Source: Streptococcus sp. VT 162
GTDB taxonomy: Bacteria; Bacillota; Bacilli; Lactobacillales; Streptococcaceae
Assembly: GCA_000688775.2 (NCBI GenBank)
Contig: CP007628.2
Coordinates: 372,001 to 436,000 of the forward strand
Length of the DNA stretch: 64,000 bases
Reading direction: 5' to 3'
Shown piece by piece: positions 40,869 through 49,171 of the stretch. Both the position numbers and the translations under genes were made by a program. The notes under the pieces are model-generated. The model saw only the letters and a program-made list of their open reading frames with translations. It was not told the origin of the DNA and did not search any database. The stretch's first letter is position 1. Each line of letters begins with the position of its first letter.

Positions 40869-40957
40869 TTTAGTAAAAGTTTAGTAAAAAGGATTGACCT
40901 TGGCAAATGCCTTGGATACAATAGAAGAAAACGATTACACGTTAAGGCGACTTAACG
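40869..40957 (+). promoter_or_regulatory. galKT promoter with putative GalR operators
   Basis: Promoter TTGACC (40894-40899), 17 bp, TACAAT (40917-40922). Two direct copies of TTTAGTAAAA (40869-40889) lie upstream of the -35. A perfect palindrome CGTTAAG-GCGA-CTTAACG (40940-40957) lies downstream of the start. Both are candidate GalR sites and could support looping repression. Confidence 0.7.
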
Positions 40958-40978
40958 GACAGTCAAAGGAGAATTCAT

Positions 40979-42157
40979 ATGACACAACATCTTGCTGCTG
41001 AAGCCCTTCGCAAAGACTTTCTTGCCGTTTTTGGTCAAGAAGCAGACCAAACTTTCTTTTCACCAGGTCGTATCAATTTGATTGGTGAACACACAGACTA
41101 CAACGGTGGGCACGTTTTTCCAGCTGCTATTTCTTTGGGGACATACGGTGCAGCTCGCAAGCGTGACGACCAAGTCTTGCGTTTCTACTCGGCCAATTTT
41201 GAAGACAAGGGTATCATCGAAGTGCCTCTTGCTGATCTCAAGTTTGAAAAAGAGCACAGCTGGACCAACTATCCAAAAGGGGTTCTTCATTTCTTGCAAG
41301 AAGCTGGACATGTGATTGACAAAGGATTTGATTTTTATGTTTATGGGAATATCCCAAATGGTGCTGGTTTGTCATCATCGGCATCCTTGGAACTCTTGAC
41401 AGGGGTCGTGGCAGAGCATCTCTTTGATTTAAAACTAGACCGTTTGGATTTGGTTAAAATCGGAAAACAAACAGAAAACAACTTTATCGGAGTCAACTCT
41501 GGTATCATGGACCAGTTTGCCATCGGAATGGGTGCTGACCAACGTGCCATTTACCTAGATACCAACACTCTAGAATACGACTTGGTGCCACTTGATTTGA
41601 AGGACAATGTCGTTGTTATCATGAATACCAACAAACGTCGTGAACTGGCGGACTCTAAATACAATGAACGTCGTGCTGAGTGTGAAAAAGCTGTGGAAGA
41701 ATTGCAAGCTGCCTTGGATATTCAGACCTTGGGTGAATTGGACGAGTGGGCCTTTGATCAATATAGCTACCTGATCAAAGACGAAAATCGTTTAAAACGT
41801 GCTCGCCATGCTGTGCTTGAAAACCAACGTACTCTTAAAGCTCAAGCAGCCCTTCAAGCAGGTGATTTGGAAACATTTGGTCGCTTGATGAATGCTTCTC
41901 ACGTTTCTCTAGAACATGACTATGAAGTAACTGGCTTGGAATTGGATACTCTTGTTCACACAGCTTGGGCTCAGGAAGGTGTTCTTGGTGCTCGTATGAC
42001 AGGAGCAGGTTTTGGTGGCTGTGCCATTGCCTTGGTGCAAAAAGAAGCTGTTGAGGCCTTTAAGGAAGCTGTAGGCAAGCACTACGAGGAAGTCGTTGGA
42101 TACGCTCCAAGCTTCTATATCGCTGAAGTTGCAGGTGGCACTCGCGTCCTTGACTAG
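40979..42157 (+). CDS. galK: galactokinase
   Basis: Encodes 392 aa. It phosphorylates alpha-galactose to galactose-1-phosphate. GHMP motifs: [17 protein letters not shown] (galactokinase signature), [13 protein letters not shown] (ATP loop) and the C-terminal [14 protein letters not shown]. First gene of galKT; fed by Aga-released galactose. Confidence 0.97.
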   Translation: MTQHLAAEALRKDFLAVFGQEADQTFFSPGRINLIGEHTDYNGGHVFPAAISLGTYGAARKRDDQVLRFYSANFEDKGIIEVPLADLKFEKEHSWTNYPKGVLHFLQEAGHVIDKGFDFYVYGNIPNGAGLSSSASLELLTGVVAEHLFDLKLDRLDLVKIGKQTENNFIGVNSGIMDQFAIGMGADQRAIYLDTNTLEYDLVPLDLKDNVVVIMNTNKRRELADSKYNERRAECEKAVEELQAALDIQTLGELDEWAFDQYSYLIKDENRLKRARHAVLENQRTLKAQAALQAGDLETFGRLMNASHVSLEHDYEVTGLELDTLVHTAWAQEGVLGARMTGAGFGGCAIALVQKEAVEAFKEAVGKHYEEVVGYAPSFYIAEVAGGTRVLD

Positions 42158-42175
42158 TCAAAAGGAGGCTTTATA

Positions 42176-43657
42176 GTGACCTTAGTAGATAAATTTGTAA
42201 CACATATCATTGCAGAAAGTACCTTTGAGGAAATGGATCGAATCTACCTGACCAATCGTGTTTTGGCACGAGTGGGAGAAGGTGTTTTGGAAGTTGAGAC
42301 TGATATGGATAAATTGATTGACCTCAAGGACCAGCTTGTCGAGGAGGCGGTTAGACTAGAAACCATTGAGGATAGTCAGACTGCGCGTGAAATCCTTGGT
42401 GCTGAACTAATGGACTTGGTAACCCCTTGTCCAAGTCAGGTCAACCGTGATTTCTGGGCAACCTATGCCCAATCTCCTGAGCAGGCAATTGCGGATTTCT
42501 ATCAACTTAGCCAGAAAAACGACTACATCAAACTCAAGGCCATTGCTAAGAATATTGCTTATCGTGTACCGTCTAACTACGGTGAACTGGAGATTACTAT
42601 CAATCTGTCTAAACCTGAAAAGGATCCAAAGGAGATTGCGGCAGCCAAGTTGGTGCAAGCTAGCAATTATCCCCAATGTCAGCTCTGTCTAGAGAACGAA
42701 GGCTACCATGGTCGGGTTAACCACCCAGCTCGCAGCAATCACCGCATTATCCGTTTCGAAATGGAGGGTCAGGAGTGGGGCTTCCAGTATTCGCCCTATG
42801 CTTATTTTAATGAGCACTGTATTTTCTTAGATGGACAGCATCGTCCTATGGCCATTAGTCGGCAGAGTTTTGAGCGTTTGTTGGCTATCGTAGAGCAGTT
42901 CCCAGGTTATTTTGCGGGCTCAAATGCCGACCTGCCGATTGTGGGGGGCTCTATCTTAACCCACGACCACTATCAGGGGGGACGACATGTTTTTCCTATG
43001 GAATTAGCTCCTCTGCAACAGACCTTCCGTTTTACTGGTTTTGAACAGGTAAAGGCTGGGATTGTCAAGTGGCCTATGTCAGTGCTTCGCTTGACTTCGG
43101 ATTTCAAGGAGGATTTGACCAACTTGGCTGATAAGATTTTGCAGGAATGGCGCCAGTATTCAGATCCTAGTGTGCAGATTTTAGCAGAGACGGACGGGAC
43201 ACTGCACCACACTATCACACCGATTGCGCGTAAGCGTGATGGACAGTTTGAGTTGGACTTAGTCTTGCGGGACAATCAAACCTCTCTAGAGCATCCTGAC
43301 GGTATCTATCATCCCCACAAGGATGTCCAACATATCAAGAAGGAAAATATCGGCTTGATTGAGGTTATGGGCTTGGCTATCCTGCCTCCACGTCTGAAAG
43401 CAGAAGTGGAGCAAGTTGCTAGCTATCTTGTAGGAGAAGAAGTCTCAGTTGCCTCTTATCATCAGGAATGGGCAGACCAACTCAAAGTTCAACATCCAGA
43501 CCTAAAAGATAAAGAAAAAGCCCTTGAAATCGTCAGGGACTCTGTAGGAGCTATCTTTGCGCGCGTTCTAGAGGATGCAGGAGTTTATAAGCAGACGGAA
43601 CAAGGACAGGCAGCCTTTATGCGCTTTGTAGAACAGGTCGGAATTTTGCCAGACTAG
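42176..43657 (+). CDS. galT: galactose-1-phosphate uridylyltransferase, long type 2 form
   Basis: Encodes 493 aa, the long Firmicute GalT family rather than the 340-aa form. The start is GTG at 42176 with AAAGGAGG seven bases upstream. Key motifs are [13 protein letters not shown] and [13 protein letters not shown], the latter with the catalytic His region. It exchanges UMP between UDP-glucose and galactose-1-phosphate. 18 bp after galK; no galE or mutarotase follows here. Confidence 0.95.
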   Translation: MTLVDKFVTHIIAESTFEEMDRIYLTNRVLARVGEGVLEVETDMDKLIDLKDQLVEEAVRLETIEDSQTAREILGAELMDLVTPCPSQVNRDFWATYAQSPEQAIADFYQLSQKNDYIKLKAIAKNIAYRVPSNYGELEITINLSKPEKDPKEIAAAKLVQASNYPQCQLCLENEGYHGRVNHPARSNHRIIRFEMEGQEWGFQYSPYAYFNEHCIFLDGQHRPMAISRQSFERLLAIVEQFPGYFAGSNADLPIVGGSILTHDHYQGGRHVFPMELAPLQQTFRFTGFEQVKAGIVKWPMSVLRLTSDFKEDLTNLADKILQEWRQYSDPSVQILAETDGTLHHTITPIARKRDGQFELDLVLRDNQTSLEHPDGIYHPHKDVQHIKKENIGLIEVMGLAILPPRLKAEVEQVASYLVGEEVSVASYHQEWADQLKVQHPDLKDKEKALEIVRDSVGAIFARVLEDAGVYKQTEQGQAAFMRFVEQVGILPD

Positions 43658-43726
43658 GAGCTTTCTCCTTGCACAGTCCTATAAAAAGTAGTATCATAGT
43701 GTCGTTTGAACTATCAGGAGGAAACG

Positions 43727-44131
43727 ATGAAAGATTTTCATTTTGACGCTATATCTGCCTTTGAAAATTACGAAATTGAAAAAATGAGAGATGGTCACGT
43801 TGTGGTGACGACGAAAGTAGTGGACTCGTCGCTCAACTACTATGGCAATGCCCATGGTGGCTATCTCTTTACCCTTTGTGACCAGATTAGTGGTTTGGTG
43901 GTTATCTCGCTGGGGCTTGATGGAGTGACGCTCCAGTCCTCTATCAACTACCTAAAGGCAGGAAAACGCGACGATGTGCTGACCATTAAAGGAGAATGTG
44001 TCCATCAAGGTCGCACAACCTGTGTCGTGGATGTGGATATTACCAATCAAGAAGGCAGAAATGTCTGCAAAGCAACCTTCACCATGTTTGTCACAGGCCA
44101 GCGGTCAGAAGACAGACAGGTGAGGATATAG
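43727..44131 (+). CDS. PaaI-family hotdog thioesterase
   Basis: Encodes 134 aa from the ATG at 43727 with AGGAGG five bases upstream (frame opens earlier at a TTG with no site). A single hotdog fold: NYYGNAHGGYLFTLCDQISGLV is the PaaI-type active-site helix, and TLQSSINYLKAGKRDDVLTIKGE the central strands. Predicted acyl-CoA thioesterase; substrate unknown. Convergent with pbuX, sharing an 18-bp perfect terminator. Confidence 0.88.
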   Translation: MKDFHFDAISAFENYEIEKMRDGHVVVTTKVVDSSLNYYGNAHGGYLFTLCDQISGLVVISLGLDGVTLQSSINYLKAGKRDDVLTIKGECVHQGRTTCVVDVDITNQEGRNVCKATFTMFVTGQRSEDRQVRI

Positions 44132-44132
44132 A

Positions 44133-44172
44133 GAAATAAGAAAAAGAGGTCTACACCTCTTTTTCTTATTTC
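44133..44172. terminator. bidirectional terminator, 18-bp perfect stem overlapping the pbuX stop
   Basis: The arm at 44133-44150 pairs without mismatch to 44155-44172 around a CTAC loop. The right arm includes the last Lys codons and stop of pbuX. It serves both converging genes. Confidence 0.92.
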
Positions 44173-45428
44173 TTTTTCCGATTTAATACGGCATTGAGTA
44201 CAATGGCGAGTAGGCTGGCTACGACGATTCCGTTTGAGAAGAACATTTGGAAGGCTGTCGGCATGCTGACAAAGAGATTACTGTTATTGAGTCCGACACC
44301 TGCAGCGATTGAAACAGCTGCGATAAGGAAGTTGTGTTCATTGTTAGCAAAATCAACGCGAGCTAGGATTTGCATCCCTTGAAGGGAAACAAATCCAAAC
44401 ATCACCAGCATGGCGCCTCCAAGAACAGGACTTGGAATGATTTGGGCAAGGGCACCAAACTTAGGTAGGAGTCCAAGGAGGACTAGGAAACCAGCTGCAT
44501 AATAGATTGGCAGACGGGTCTTGATACCAGACAATTTGACCAAGCCCACGTTTTGTGAAAATCCTGTGTAAGGGAAGGTGTTAAAGATTCCTCCGAGAAG
44601 TACGGCCAAACCTTCTGCGCGGTAACCGTTGCGAAGGCGCGTGCTGTCGATTGGGTCATTGGTAATATCTGACAAGGCTAGGTAAACACCAGTCGACTCC
44701 ACCATGGAAACCGTTGCGATGATACACATCATGACGATAGAAGAGATTTCAAAAGTTGGAGCGCCGAAGTAAAATGGAGTTGGAATGTGAACGAGTGGAG
44801 CTGCAGAGACTGGAGAGAAGTCTACTAAGCCCATGGTAGCGGCAATAGCAGTCCCAACGACCAAGCCAATCAAAATCGAAATCGACTTGATAAAGCCTTT
44901 GGTAAAGATGTTGATCAAGAGGATAATCAGAACAGTGATAGCTGCAAGCAAGAGACTCTGACCAGTTGGCTCTGGAACGTTATTTCCCATATTTCCGATA
45001 GCGACAGGAATCAAGGTTAAACCAATCGTGGTAATGACAGAGCCCGTTACGATAGATGGGAAGAGATTGGCTACTTTTGAGAAGATGCCGGAAATCAGAA
45101 CCACATAAATCCCTGAAACGATAAGGGCACCAAACATAGCACCGCTACCGTGACTCTGCCCAATCATAATCAAGGGAGCGACCGATTGGAAGGCAACACC
45201 GAGAACGACTGGTAGTCCAACACCAAAGTGTTTGTTGAGTTGGAGTTGAAGGAAGGTAGCTACCCCACACATGAAGATATCTGTGGAGATTAGGTAGGTC
45301 AACTGTTCAGCTGAATAGCCAAGAGCTGTCGCAATCATAATAGGAACTAGGATAGAACCTGAGTACATTGCGAGAAGGTGCTGAAGCCCTAGAACCGCGG
45401 CTTGCGAGTGTTTTTCTTGTTGTTGCAT
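44166..45428 (-). CDS. pbuX: xanthine permease
   Basis: Encodes 420 aa with about 12-14 membrane helices of the NCS2 nucleobase-cation symporter family. QHLLAMYSGSILVPIMIA at the N-terminus, the ESTGVYLALSDIT segment (substrate-site Glu) and the NTFPYTGFSQNVGLVKLSGI motif are diagnostic. It follows xpt with a TAATG overlap; the pair salvages xanthine and is expected to be controlled by the riboswitch at 46383-46520. Confidence 0.94.
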   Translation of the reverse strand: MQQQEKHSQAAVLGLQHLLAMYSGSILVPIMIATALGYSAEQLTYLISTDIFMCGVATFLQLQLNKHFGVGLPVVLGVAFQSVAPLIMIGQSHGSGAMFGALIVSGIYVVLISGIFSKVANLFPSIVTGSVITTIGLTLIPVAIGNMGNNVPEPTGQSLLLAAITVLIILLINIFTKGFIKSISILIGLVVGTAIAATMGLVDFSPVSAAPLVHIPTPFYFGAPTFEISSIVMMCIIATVSMVESTGVYLALSDITNDPIDSTRLRNGYRAEGLAVLLGGIFNTFPYTGFSQNVGLVKLSGIKTRLPIYYAAGFLVLLGLLPKFGALAQIIPSPVLGGAMLVMFGFVSLQGMQILARVDFANNEHNFLIAAVSIAAGVGLNNSNLFVSMPTAFQMFFSNGIVVASLLAIVLNAVLNRKKK

Positions 45429-46009
45429 TAGAGATCTGCCTCCTTAAATACGACCTGACCGTTTTCAAAACGTTCCAAACGAGCGAGTGATAGAACTGGA
45501 TAGCCAGCTTTCTCGAGCAAATCACGACCATCCTGGAAGGATTTTTCGATAACAATACCGATGGCTTCGACTTTTGCTCCTGCCTGTTCGATGATTTGGA
45601 TCAAGCCTTTGGCAGCTTGTCCATTTGCTAGGAAATCATCGATAATCAAGACCTTGTCCTCAGGTGAGAGGAATTTCCCAGCGATGGAAACCGTGCTCGT
45701 CACCTGCTTGGTAAAGGAGTAAACCTCAGCAGTTAAGATGCCTTCGTTCATGGTGATGTTTTTAGCTTTCTTTGCGAAAATCATGGGAACGTCTAAGGCT
45801 TCAGCTGTAAAAACAGCTGGGGCGATCCCTGAAGCTTCAATGGTTACAACCTTGGTAATGCCAGCAGATGCGAATTTTTCCGCAAAAACTTTACCAATCT
45901 CCCGCATCAAACGATAGTCAACCTGGTGGGTTAAAAAGGAATCTACCTTGAGGATGTTGTCCCCCAAGATATGCCCATCCTGAAGGATGCGCTCTTCTAA
46001 TAATTTCAT
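45428..46009 (-). CDS. xpt: xanthine phosphoribosyltransferase
   Basis: Encodes 193 aa. It converts xanthine plus PRPP to [23 protein letters not shown] and the PRPP-binding loop [16 protein letters not shown] are typical. AGGAGG precedes the ATG at 46009. Overlaps pbuX by one base. The leader is unusually long, about 540 nt from the predicted promoter, and contains a riboswitch, a terminator and a hairpin array. Confidence 0.95.
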   Translation of the reverse strand: MKLLEERILQDGHILGDNILKVDSFLTHQVDYRLMREIGKVFAEKFASAGITKVVTIEASGIAPAVFTAEALDVPMIFAKKAKNITMNEGILTAEVYSFTKQVTSTVSIAGKFLSPEDKVLIIDDFLANGQAAKGLIQIIEQAGAKVEAIGIVIEKSFQDGRDLLEKAGYPVLSLARLERFENGQVVFKEADL

Positions 46010-46132
46010 AAGACCTCCTAAAGTCTAAAAGATGCTTCATTTGCTTGTTTAAATGTTTCTATAGTGATTTAGTTTACTAATAATATATATGTATAATACT
46101 AGTGCCAGCGAAGCGAGTTTTACTAGATATTT

Positions 46133-46306
46133 CCCGCTGTAGTGGTATCATATACAATAATCTTGTTATTGTATATGACGGGATTTTTGAGAGTAAAATA
46201 GTTCGGGGAACTATTTTAGCCTAAGCCTAGAAATGAAAGAGCTAGGGGCTCAAAAATTAGGGATGAAATTCCCTGGATTCCTGAAATTATCCACAGGATA
46301 ATTTCA
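46133..46306 (-). other. array of perfect hairpins between the riboswitch terminator and xpt
   Basis: Five close inverted repeats: 13-bp arms 46148-46160/46166-46178 (5-nt loop, extended by CCCG/CGGG), 11-bp arms 46194-46204/46208-46218 (3-nt loop), GAGC/GCTC 46239-46251, AGGGA/TCCCT 46259-46274, and 11-bp arms 46282-46292/46296-46306 (3-nt loop). A 12-bp palindrome AAGGCTAGCCTT is at 46360-46371. No ORF. It might be a mobile structured element, a transfer or replication origin remnant, or a functional RNA within the xpt leader. Nothing I recognise. Confidence 0.7.
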
Positions 46307-46382
46307 CCTCCCGTCCGCACTAAATAAGGGAAATATTAAAAATATTATATTTAACCTTGAAGGCTAGCCTTAGCAAAATACT

Positions 46383-46416
46383 AAAAAAGGACCTACTTAA
46401 TCCCCTAAGTAAGTCC
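46383..46416 (-). terminator. riboswitch-controlled terminator upstream of xpt
   Basis: On the minus strand GGACTTACTTA pairs with TAAGTAGGTCC (one mismatch), followed by TTTTTT. It lies 40 nt downstream of the aptamer and its 5' region can compete for alternative pairing. Confidence 0.85.
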
Positions 46417-46455
46417 CCAAAATAGGCATGGCCAAAACCATACCTCCAGCTGACA

Positions 46456-46520
46456 TACTCATTGTTAGGTGTTCCGGCACCTTGTAGAAACGTCGTGCCA
46501 ATTCACGACATAAACAAGTA
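46456..46520 (-). promoter_or_regulatory. purine (guanine-type) riboswitch aptamer, divergent
   Basis: Minus strand: P1 TACTTGTT/AATGAGTA, P2 GTCGTG-AATTGG-CACGAC, J2/3 GTTTCTAC, P3 AGGTG-CCGGAA-CACCT and J3/1 AAC with C at the specificity position. L2 GG can pair with L3 CC. J2/3 is the hallmark of purine riboswitches, and C74 points to guanine. Both loops are 6 rather than 7 nt and the A21-U75 pair is replaced by U-A. Confidence 0.8.
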
Positions 46521-46561
46521 AAATGATATTCAATTTTAAACAGGCTGCTGCCAATGTTTAT

Positions 46562-46590
46562 ATTTTACACCAATTAGCTTTATAAATCAA
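46562..46590 (-). promoter_or_regulatory. xpt-pbuX promoter
   Basis: Minus strand TTGATT (46590-46585), 17-bp spacer, TAAAAT (46567-46562). Transcription should start near 46555, about 35 nt before the aptamer. Confidence 0.65.
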
Positions 46591-46625
46591 ATATTTTGTT
46601 AGTAAATAGATCATAAAAGCGAACG

Positions 46626-46667
46626 AATAAAAGGCTGCAATGCTAGATAGTATTGTAGCCTTTTATT
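46626..46667 (-). terminator. terminator of the VOC gene, usable in both directions
   Basis: AATAAAAGGCTGCAAT (46626-46641) pairs with ATTGTAGCCTTTTATT (46652-46667), one mismatch. Just beyond the stop of the minus-strand VOC gene. Confidence 0.85.
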
Positions 46668-46670
46668 CTT

Positions 46671-47057
46671 CTATTCGCTAAATCTTAAAAAATAGCCATC
46701 TGGATCCAAGACTGCAAATTCGTGAGGATAGATGTAGTGATCCCCAACACGAAATGTTCTCTTAGTCAAAGGACGATAAATAGGATAGTTGGCCTCCAGC
46801 AGTTTTTGGTGGAGCTGAGGGACATCTTCAATACCAAAGGAAATATTGACACCGCGCCCGAAAGGATAGGTTAGTTGGGCTAATTCTTCTGTGCTGCCTT
46901 CTTCTAGCATAAGTTGGCAGTCTTCAAGCGAGAGGAAGAGAAATTTCTCCTCTGGACGCTCGTATTCGACAGAAAATCCCAGCAAATCGCAGTAGAAGTG
47001 GCGTGACTTTTCGAGGTCAGATACTACAAATTCAGGAATGACAGCTTGATAGTCCAT
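46671..47057 (-). CDS. VOC-family protein (glyoxalase/bleomycin-resistance-like)
   Basis: Encodes 128 aa. Two beta-alpha-beta-beta-beta modules typical of the vicinal oxygen chelate superfamily: VIPEFVVSDLEKSRHFYCDLLGF and the C-terminal FAVLDPDGYFLRFSE. Family members bind bleomycin or act as metal-dependent isomerases and dioxygenases; the His/Glu metal set is not obviously complete, so drug or ligand binding is as likely as catalysis. It follows exoA by 11 bp on the same strand. Confidence 0.85.
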   Translation of the reverse strand: MDYQAVIPEFVVSDLEKSRHFYCDLLGFSVEYERPEEKFLFLSLEDCQLMLEEGSTEELAQLTYPFGRGVNISFGIEDVPQLHQKLLEANYPIYRPLTKRTFRVGDHYIYPHEFAVLDPDGYFLRFSE

Positions 47058-47068
47058 TCGTTTTCTCC

Positions 47069-47896
47069 TTAGAGCTCAATCTCCATGACAATGGGTGTAT
47101 GGTCTTGGCGCGCACCGGAGTCAATCATATCAGACTTGGTTACCTTGTCAGCCACGCGGTTGCTGGTCAGCCAGTAGTCGATTCTCCAGCCTGTATTGTT
47201 GATTTTAGAAGTCTTGCTACGTTGTGCCCACCAAGTGTAGCGTTCTGGAACATCGCCATGAACATGACGGAAGGTGTCGGTAAATCCAGTTGCCAAAAGG
47301 TTGGTAAATCCAGCACGTTCCTCGTCGGTAAATCCAGGTGAACGGCGGTTGCTGGCAGGATTTGCAAGGTCGATTTCATTGTGGGCTACATTGTAGTCAC
47401 CGGTCGCAAGGACTGGTTTTTCTTTGTCTAGTTCAGCCAAGTACTCCGCATATTTGACATCCCAGACTTGGCGTTCTTCCAAACGTTTGAGGCCGTCGCC
47501 AGCGTTTGGAGTGTAAACTTGGGTCACGAAAAATTCATCAAATTCTAGAGTGATGATGCGACCTTCTAAGTCCATGGTAGAAGGGGCACCGATTTCTGGA
47601 AAAGTGACAGTGGGTGTGAGTTCTTTCTTATAAAGGAACATGGTTCCAGCATAGCCTTTGCGGGCAGGTTCTTGAGAAGAACGCCACGTGTTTTCGTAGT
47701 TTGGAAAGAGTTCAGCTAAAATTTCCAAGTGTTTTTTAGTAGGACCCTTGGCAGAAAGCTTGGTTTCTTGGATAGCGATGATATCAGCATTTTCAGCGAC
47801 CAAGGTTTGTAGTACTTCTTGGGACAATTTGGCACGAGTTGAGTCACTAGTTAGGGCAGCATTGAGGGAATCAATATTCCATGAGATGAGTTTCAT
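47069..47896 (-). CDS. exoA: exodeoxyribonuclease III / AP endonuclease
   Basis: Encodes 275 aa from the ATG at 47896; the longer frame reads through the promoter. Start MKLISWNIDSLNAAL, IIAIQETKLS (metal Glu), GDYNVAHNEIDLANP and the final DHTPIVMEIEL are the Xth/ExoA motifs. It cleaves at abasic sites and degrades 3' ends in base-excision repair. A minus-strand extended -10 TGGTATAAT (47938-47930) lies 33 bp upstream. Confidence 0.95.
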   Translation of the reverse strand: MKLISWNIDSLNAALTSDSTRAKLSQEVLQTLVAENADIIAIQETKLSAKGPTKKHLEILAELFPNYENTWRSSQEPARKGYAGTMFLYKKELTPTVTFPEIGAPSTMDLEGRIITLEFDEFFVTQVYTPNAGDGLKRLEERQVWDVKYAEYLAELDKEKPVLATGDYNVAHNEIDLANPASNRRSPGFTDEERAGFTNLLATGFTDTFRHVHGDVPERYTWWAQRSKTSKINNTGWRIDYWLTSNRVADKVTKSDMIDSGARQDHTPIVMEIEL

Positions 47897-47967
47897 AAAG
47901 TTACCTTTTTCATTCAGATTATAGATTTTATTATACCAAAAAAAGGTCCATTTCCCCAACGTATGGC

Positions 47968-47996
47968 TTGAAAAATCACTCTCTTTCGTTTATAAT
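47968..47996 (+). promoter_or_regulatory. promoter of the DUF3290-DUF421 operon
   Basis: TTGAAA (47968-47973), 17 bp, TATAAT (47991-47996). Confidence 0.75.
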
Positions 47997-48029
47997 TAAG
48001 AATGATTTTATGAAAGGGAGTGAAAATAA

Positions 48030-48485
48030 ATGAAATTTTACTCATATGACTATGTACTTAGCCAAATCAGTCAGCAAAATGGCATCATGATTGGCTTTGG
48101 GATTGTGCTCCTAGCTATCACAGGATTTTTTGCTTTTAAAGCCTATCGAGATAAAAAGGGGACTAAGTTTCGGGAATTGGTCATGATTTTGGCCTTGACC
48201 TTGGTGGCCATGCTTTTGGTGACAATCTCAAAATACCAGACCAATCAAGCCTCTAACAACCAATTTCAAACTTCACTTCATTTCATAGAGGTTGTTTCCA
48301 AAGACTTGGGAGTGGATAAATCAGAAGTTTATGTCAATACTTCTGCAGCCACTGATGGAGCGCTTGTCAAGGTAGGTCCAAATTTCTACCGCGCCATGAA
48401 CGGGAGCCAACCAGACAAGTATCTTTTAGAGAAATTAGAATTGCATCAAACAGACGCTATTGAATTGGTGGAGGTAAATAAATGA
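48030..48485 (+). CDS. DUF3290 membrane protein
   Basis: Encodes 151 aa. Two membrane helices (about residues 18-36 and 49-68) precede a soluble extracytoplasmic or cytoplasmic domain rich in polar residues. It matches the Firmicute DUF3290 family, which is nearly always encoded beside a DUF421 (YetF-like) protein, as here with a 4-nt ATGA overlap. Function unknown; partnership with the next gene is inferred from the coupling. AAAGGGAGTG is the ribosome site. Confidence 0.85.
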   Translation: MKFYSYDYVLSQISQQNGIMIGFGIVLLAITGFFAFKAYRDKKGTKFRELVMILALTLVAMLLVTISKYQTNQASNNQFQTSLHFIEVVSKDLGVDKSEVYVNTSAATDGALVKVGPNFYRAMNGSQPDKYLLEKLELHQTDAIELVEVNK

Positions 48486-49117
48486 CACTCAATTATATGG
48501 AAATTTTAATCAAACTGGCCTTGGGTCTTTTCTCGCTTGTTTTTGTTATCAATGTGACAGGAAAGGGAAATCTGGCGCCTAACTCTGCGACAGACCAAAT
48601 TCAGAACTATGTTCTCGGTGGTATTATCGGTGGGGTGATTTACAATAGTTCTATTAGCATTCTGCAGTACGCAGTGATTTTGATGATGTGGACGATTTTG
48701 GTCTTGACCCTCAAGTGGCTCAATAACAATGTTCGTTTTGTCAAACGCTTGATTGATGGAAAACCAACTCTCCTTATCAAAAATGGGCAGATTGACCCAG
48801 AAGCCTGTCGTTCAGTTGGTTTGTCTGCAGCAGAAGTTGCTCTCAAACTTCGTAGCCAAGGGATTTTCCAGATGAAACAGGTCAAATGCGCTGTGCAGGA
48901 GCAAAATGGCCAACTCATCGTGGTCCAAATGGGGGATGAAAATCCTAAGTATCCAGTTGTGACTGACGGTGTGATACAAGTCGATGTTTTGGAGTCGATT
49001 GGTCGTAACGAAGAGTGGTTGCTTGATAACCTCAGCAAGCAAGGGCATGACAATGTAGCCAATATCTTTATCGCTGAGTATGACAAGGGTGCGGTCACAG
49101 TCGTAACCTATGAATAA
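48482..49117 (+). CDS. DUF421 (YetF/YrbG-like) membrane protein
   Basis: Encodes 211 aa. Three N-terminal membrane helices (residues about 8-85) and a cytoplasmic DUF421 domain with KPTLLIKNGQIDPEACRSVGLS and LRSQGIFQMKQVKCAV. YetF-type proteins have been linked to spore or envelope maintenance in bacilli; no activity is known in streptococci. Forms a coupled pair with the DUF3290 gene. Confidence 0.88.
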   Translation: MTLNYMEILIKLALGLFSLVFVINVTGKGNLAPNSATDQIQNYVLGGIIGGVIYNSSISILQYAVILMMWTILVLTLKWLNNNVRFVKRLIDGKPTLLIKNGQIDPEACRSVGLSAAEVALKLRSQGIFQMKQVKCAVQEQNGQLIVVQMGDENPKYPVVTDGVIQVDVLESIGRNEEWLLDNLSKQGHDNVANIFIAEYDKGAVTVVTYE

Positions 49118-49120
49118 GAA

Positions 49121-49146
49121 AAACCTGGGGTCTTGGCCTCAGGTTT
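49121..49146 (+). terminator. hairpin after the DUF421 gene
   Basis: AAACCTGGGG pairs with CCTCAGGTTT with one mismatch. Only a weak T tail (TTTCTATTT), so partial read-through into the ABC pair is possible. Confidence 0.5.
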
Positions 49147-49171
49147 CTATTTGCAATCAGAAAGGGATGTT

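Noticed and set aside
46010-46140. tmRNA, RNase P RNA or 6S RNA near xpt
   Set aside because: None of the conserved cores (for example the RNase P GAGGAAAGTCC or a tmRNA acceptor/tag frame) could be found on either strand.
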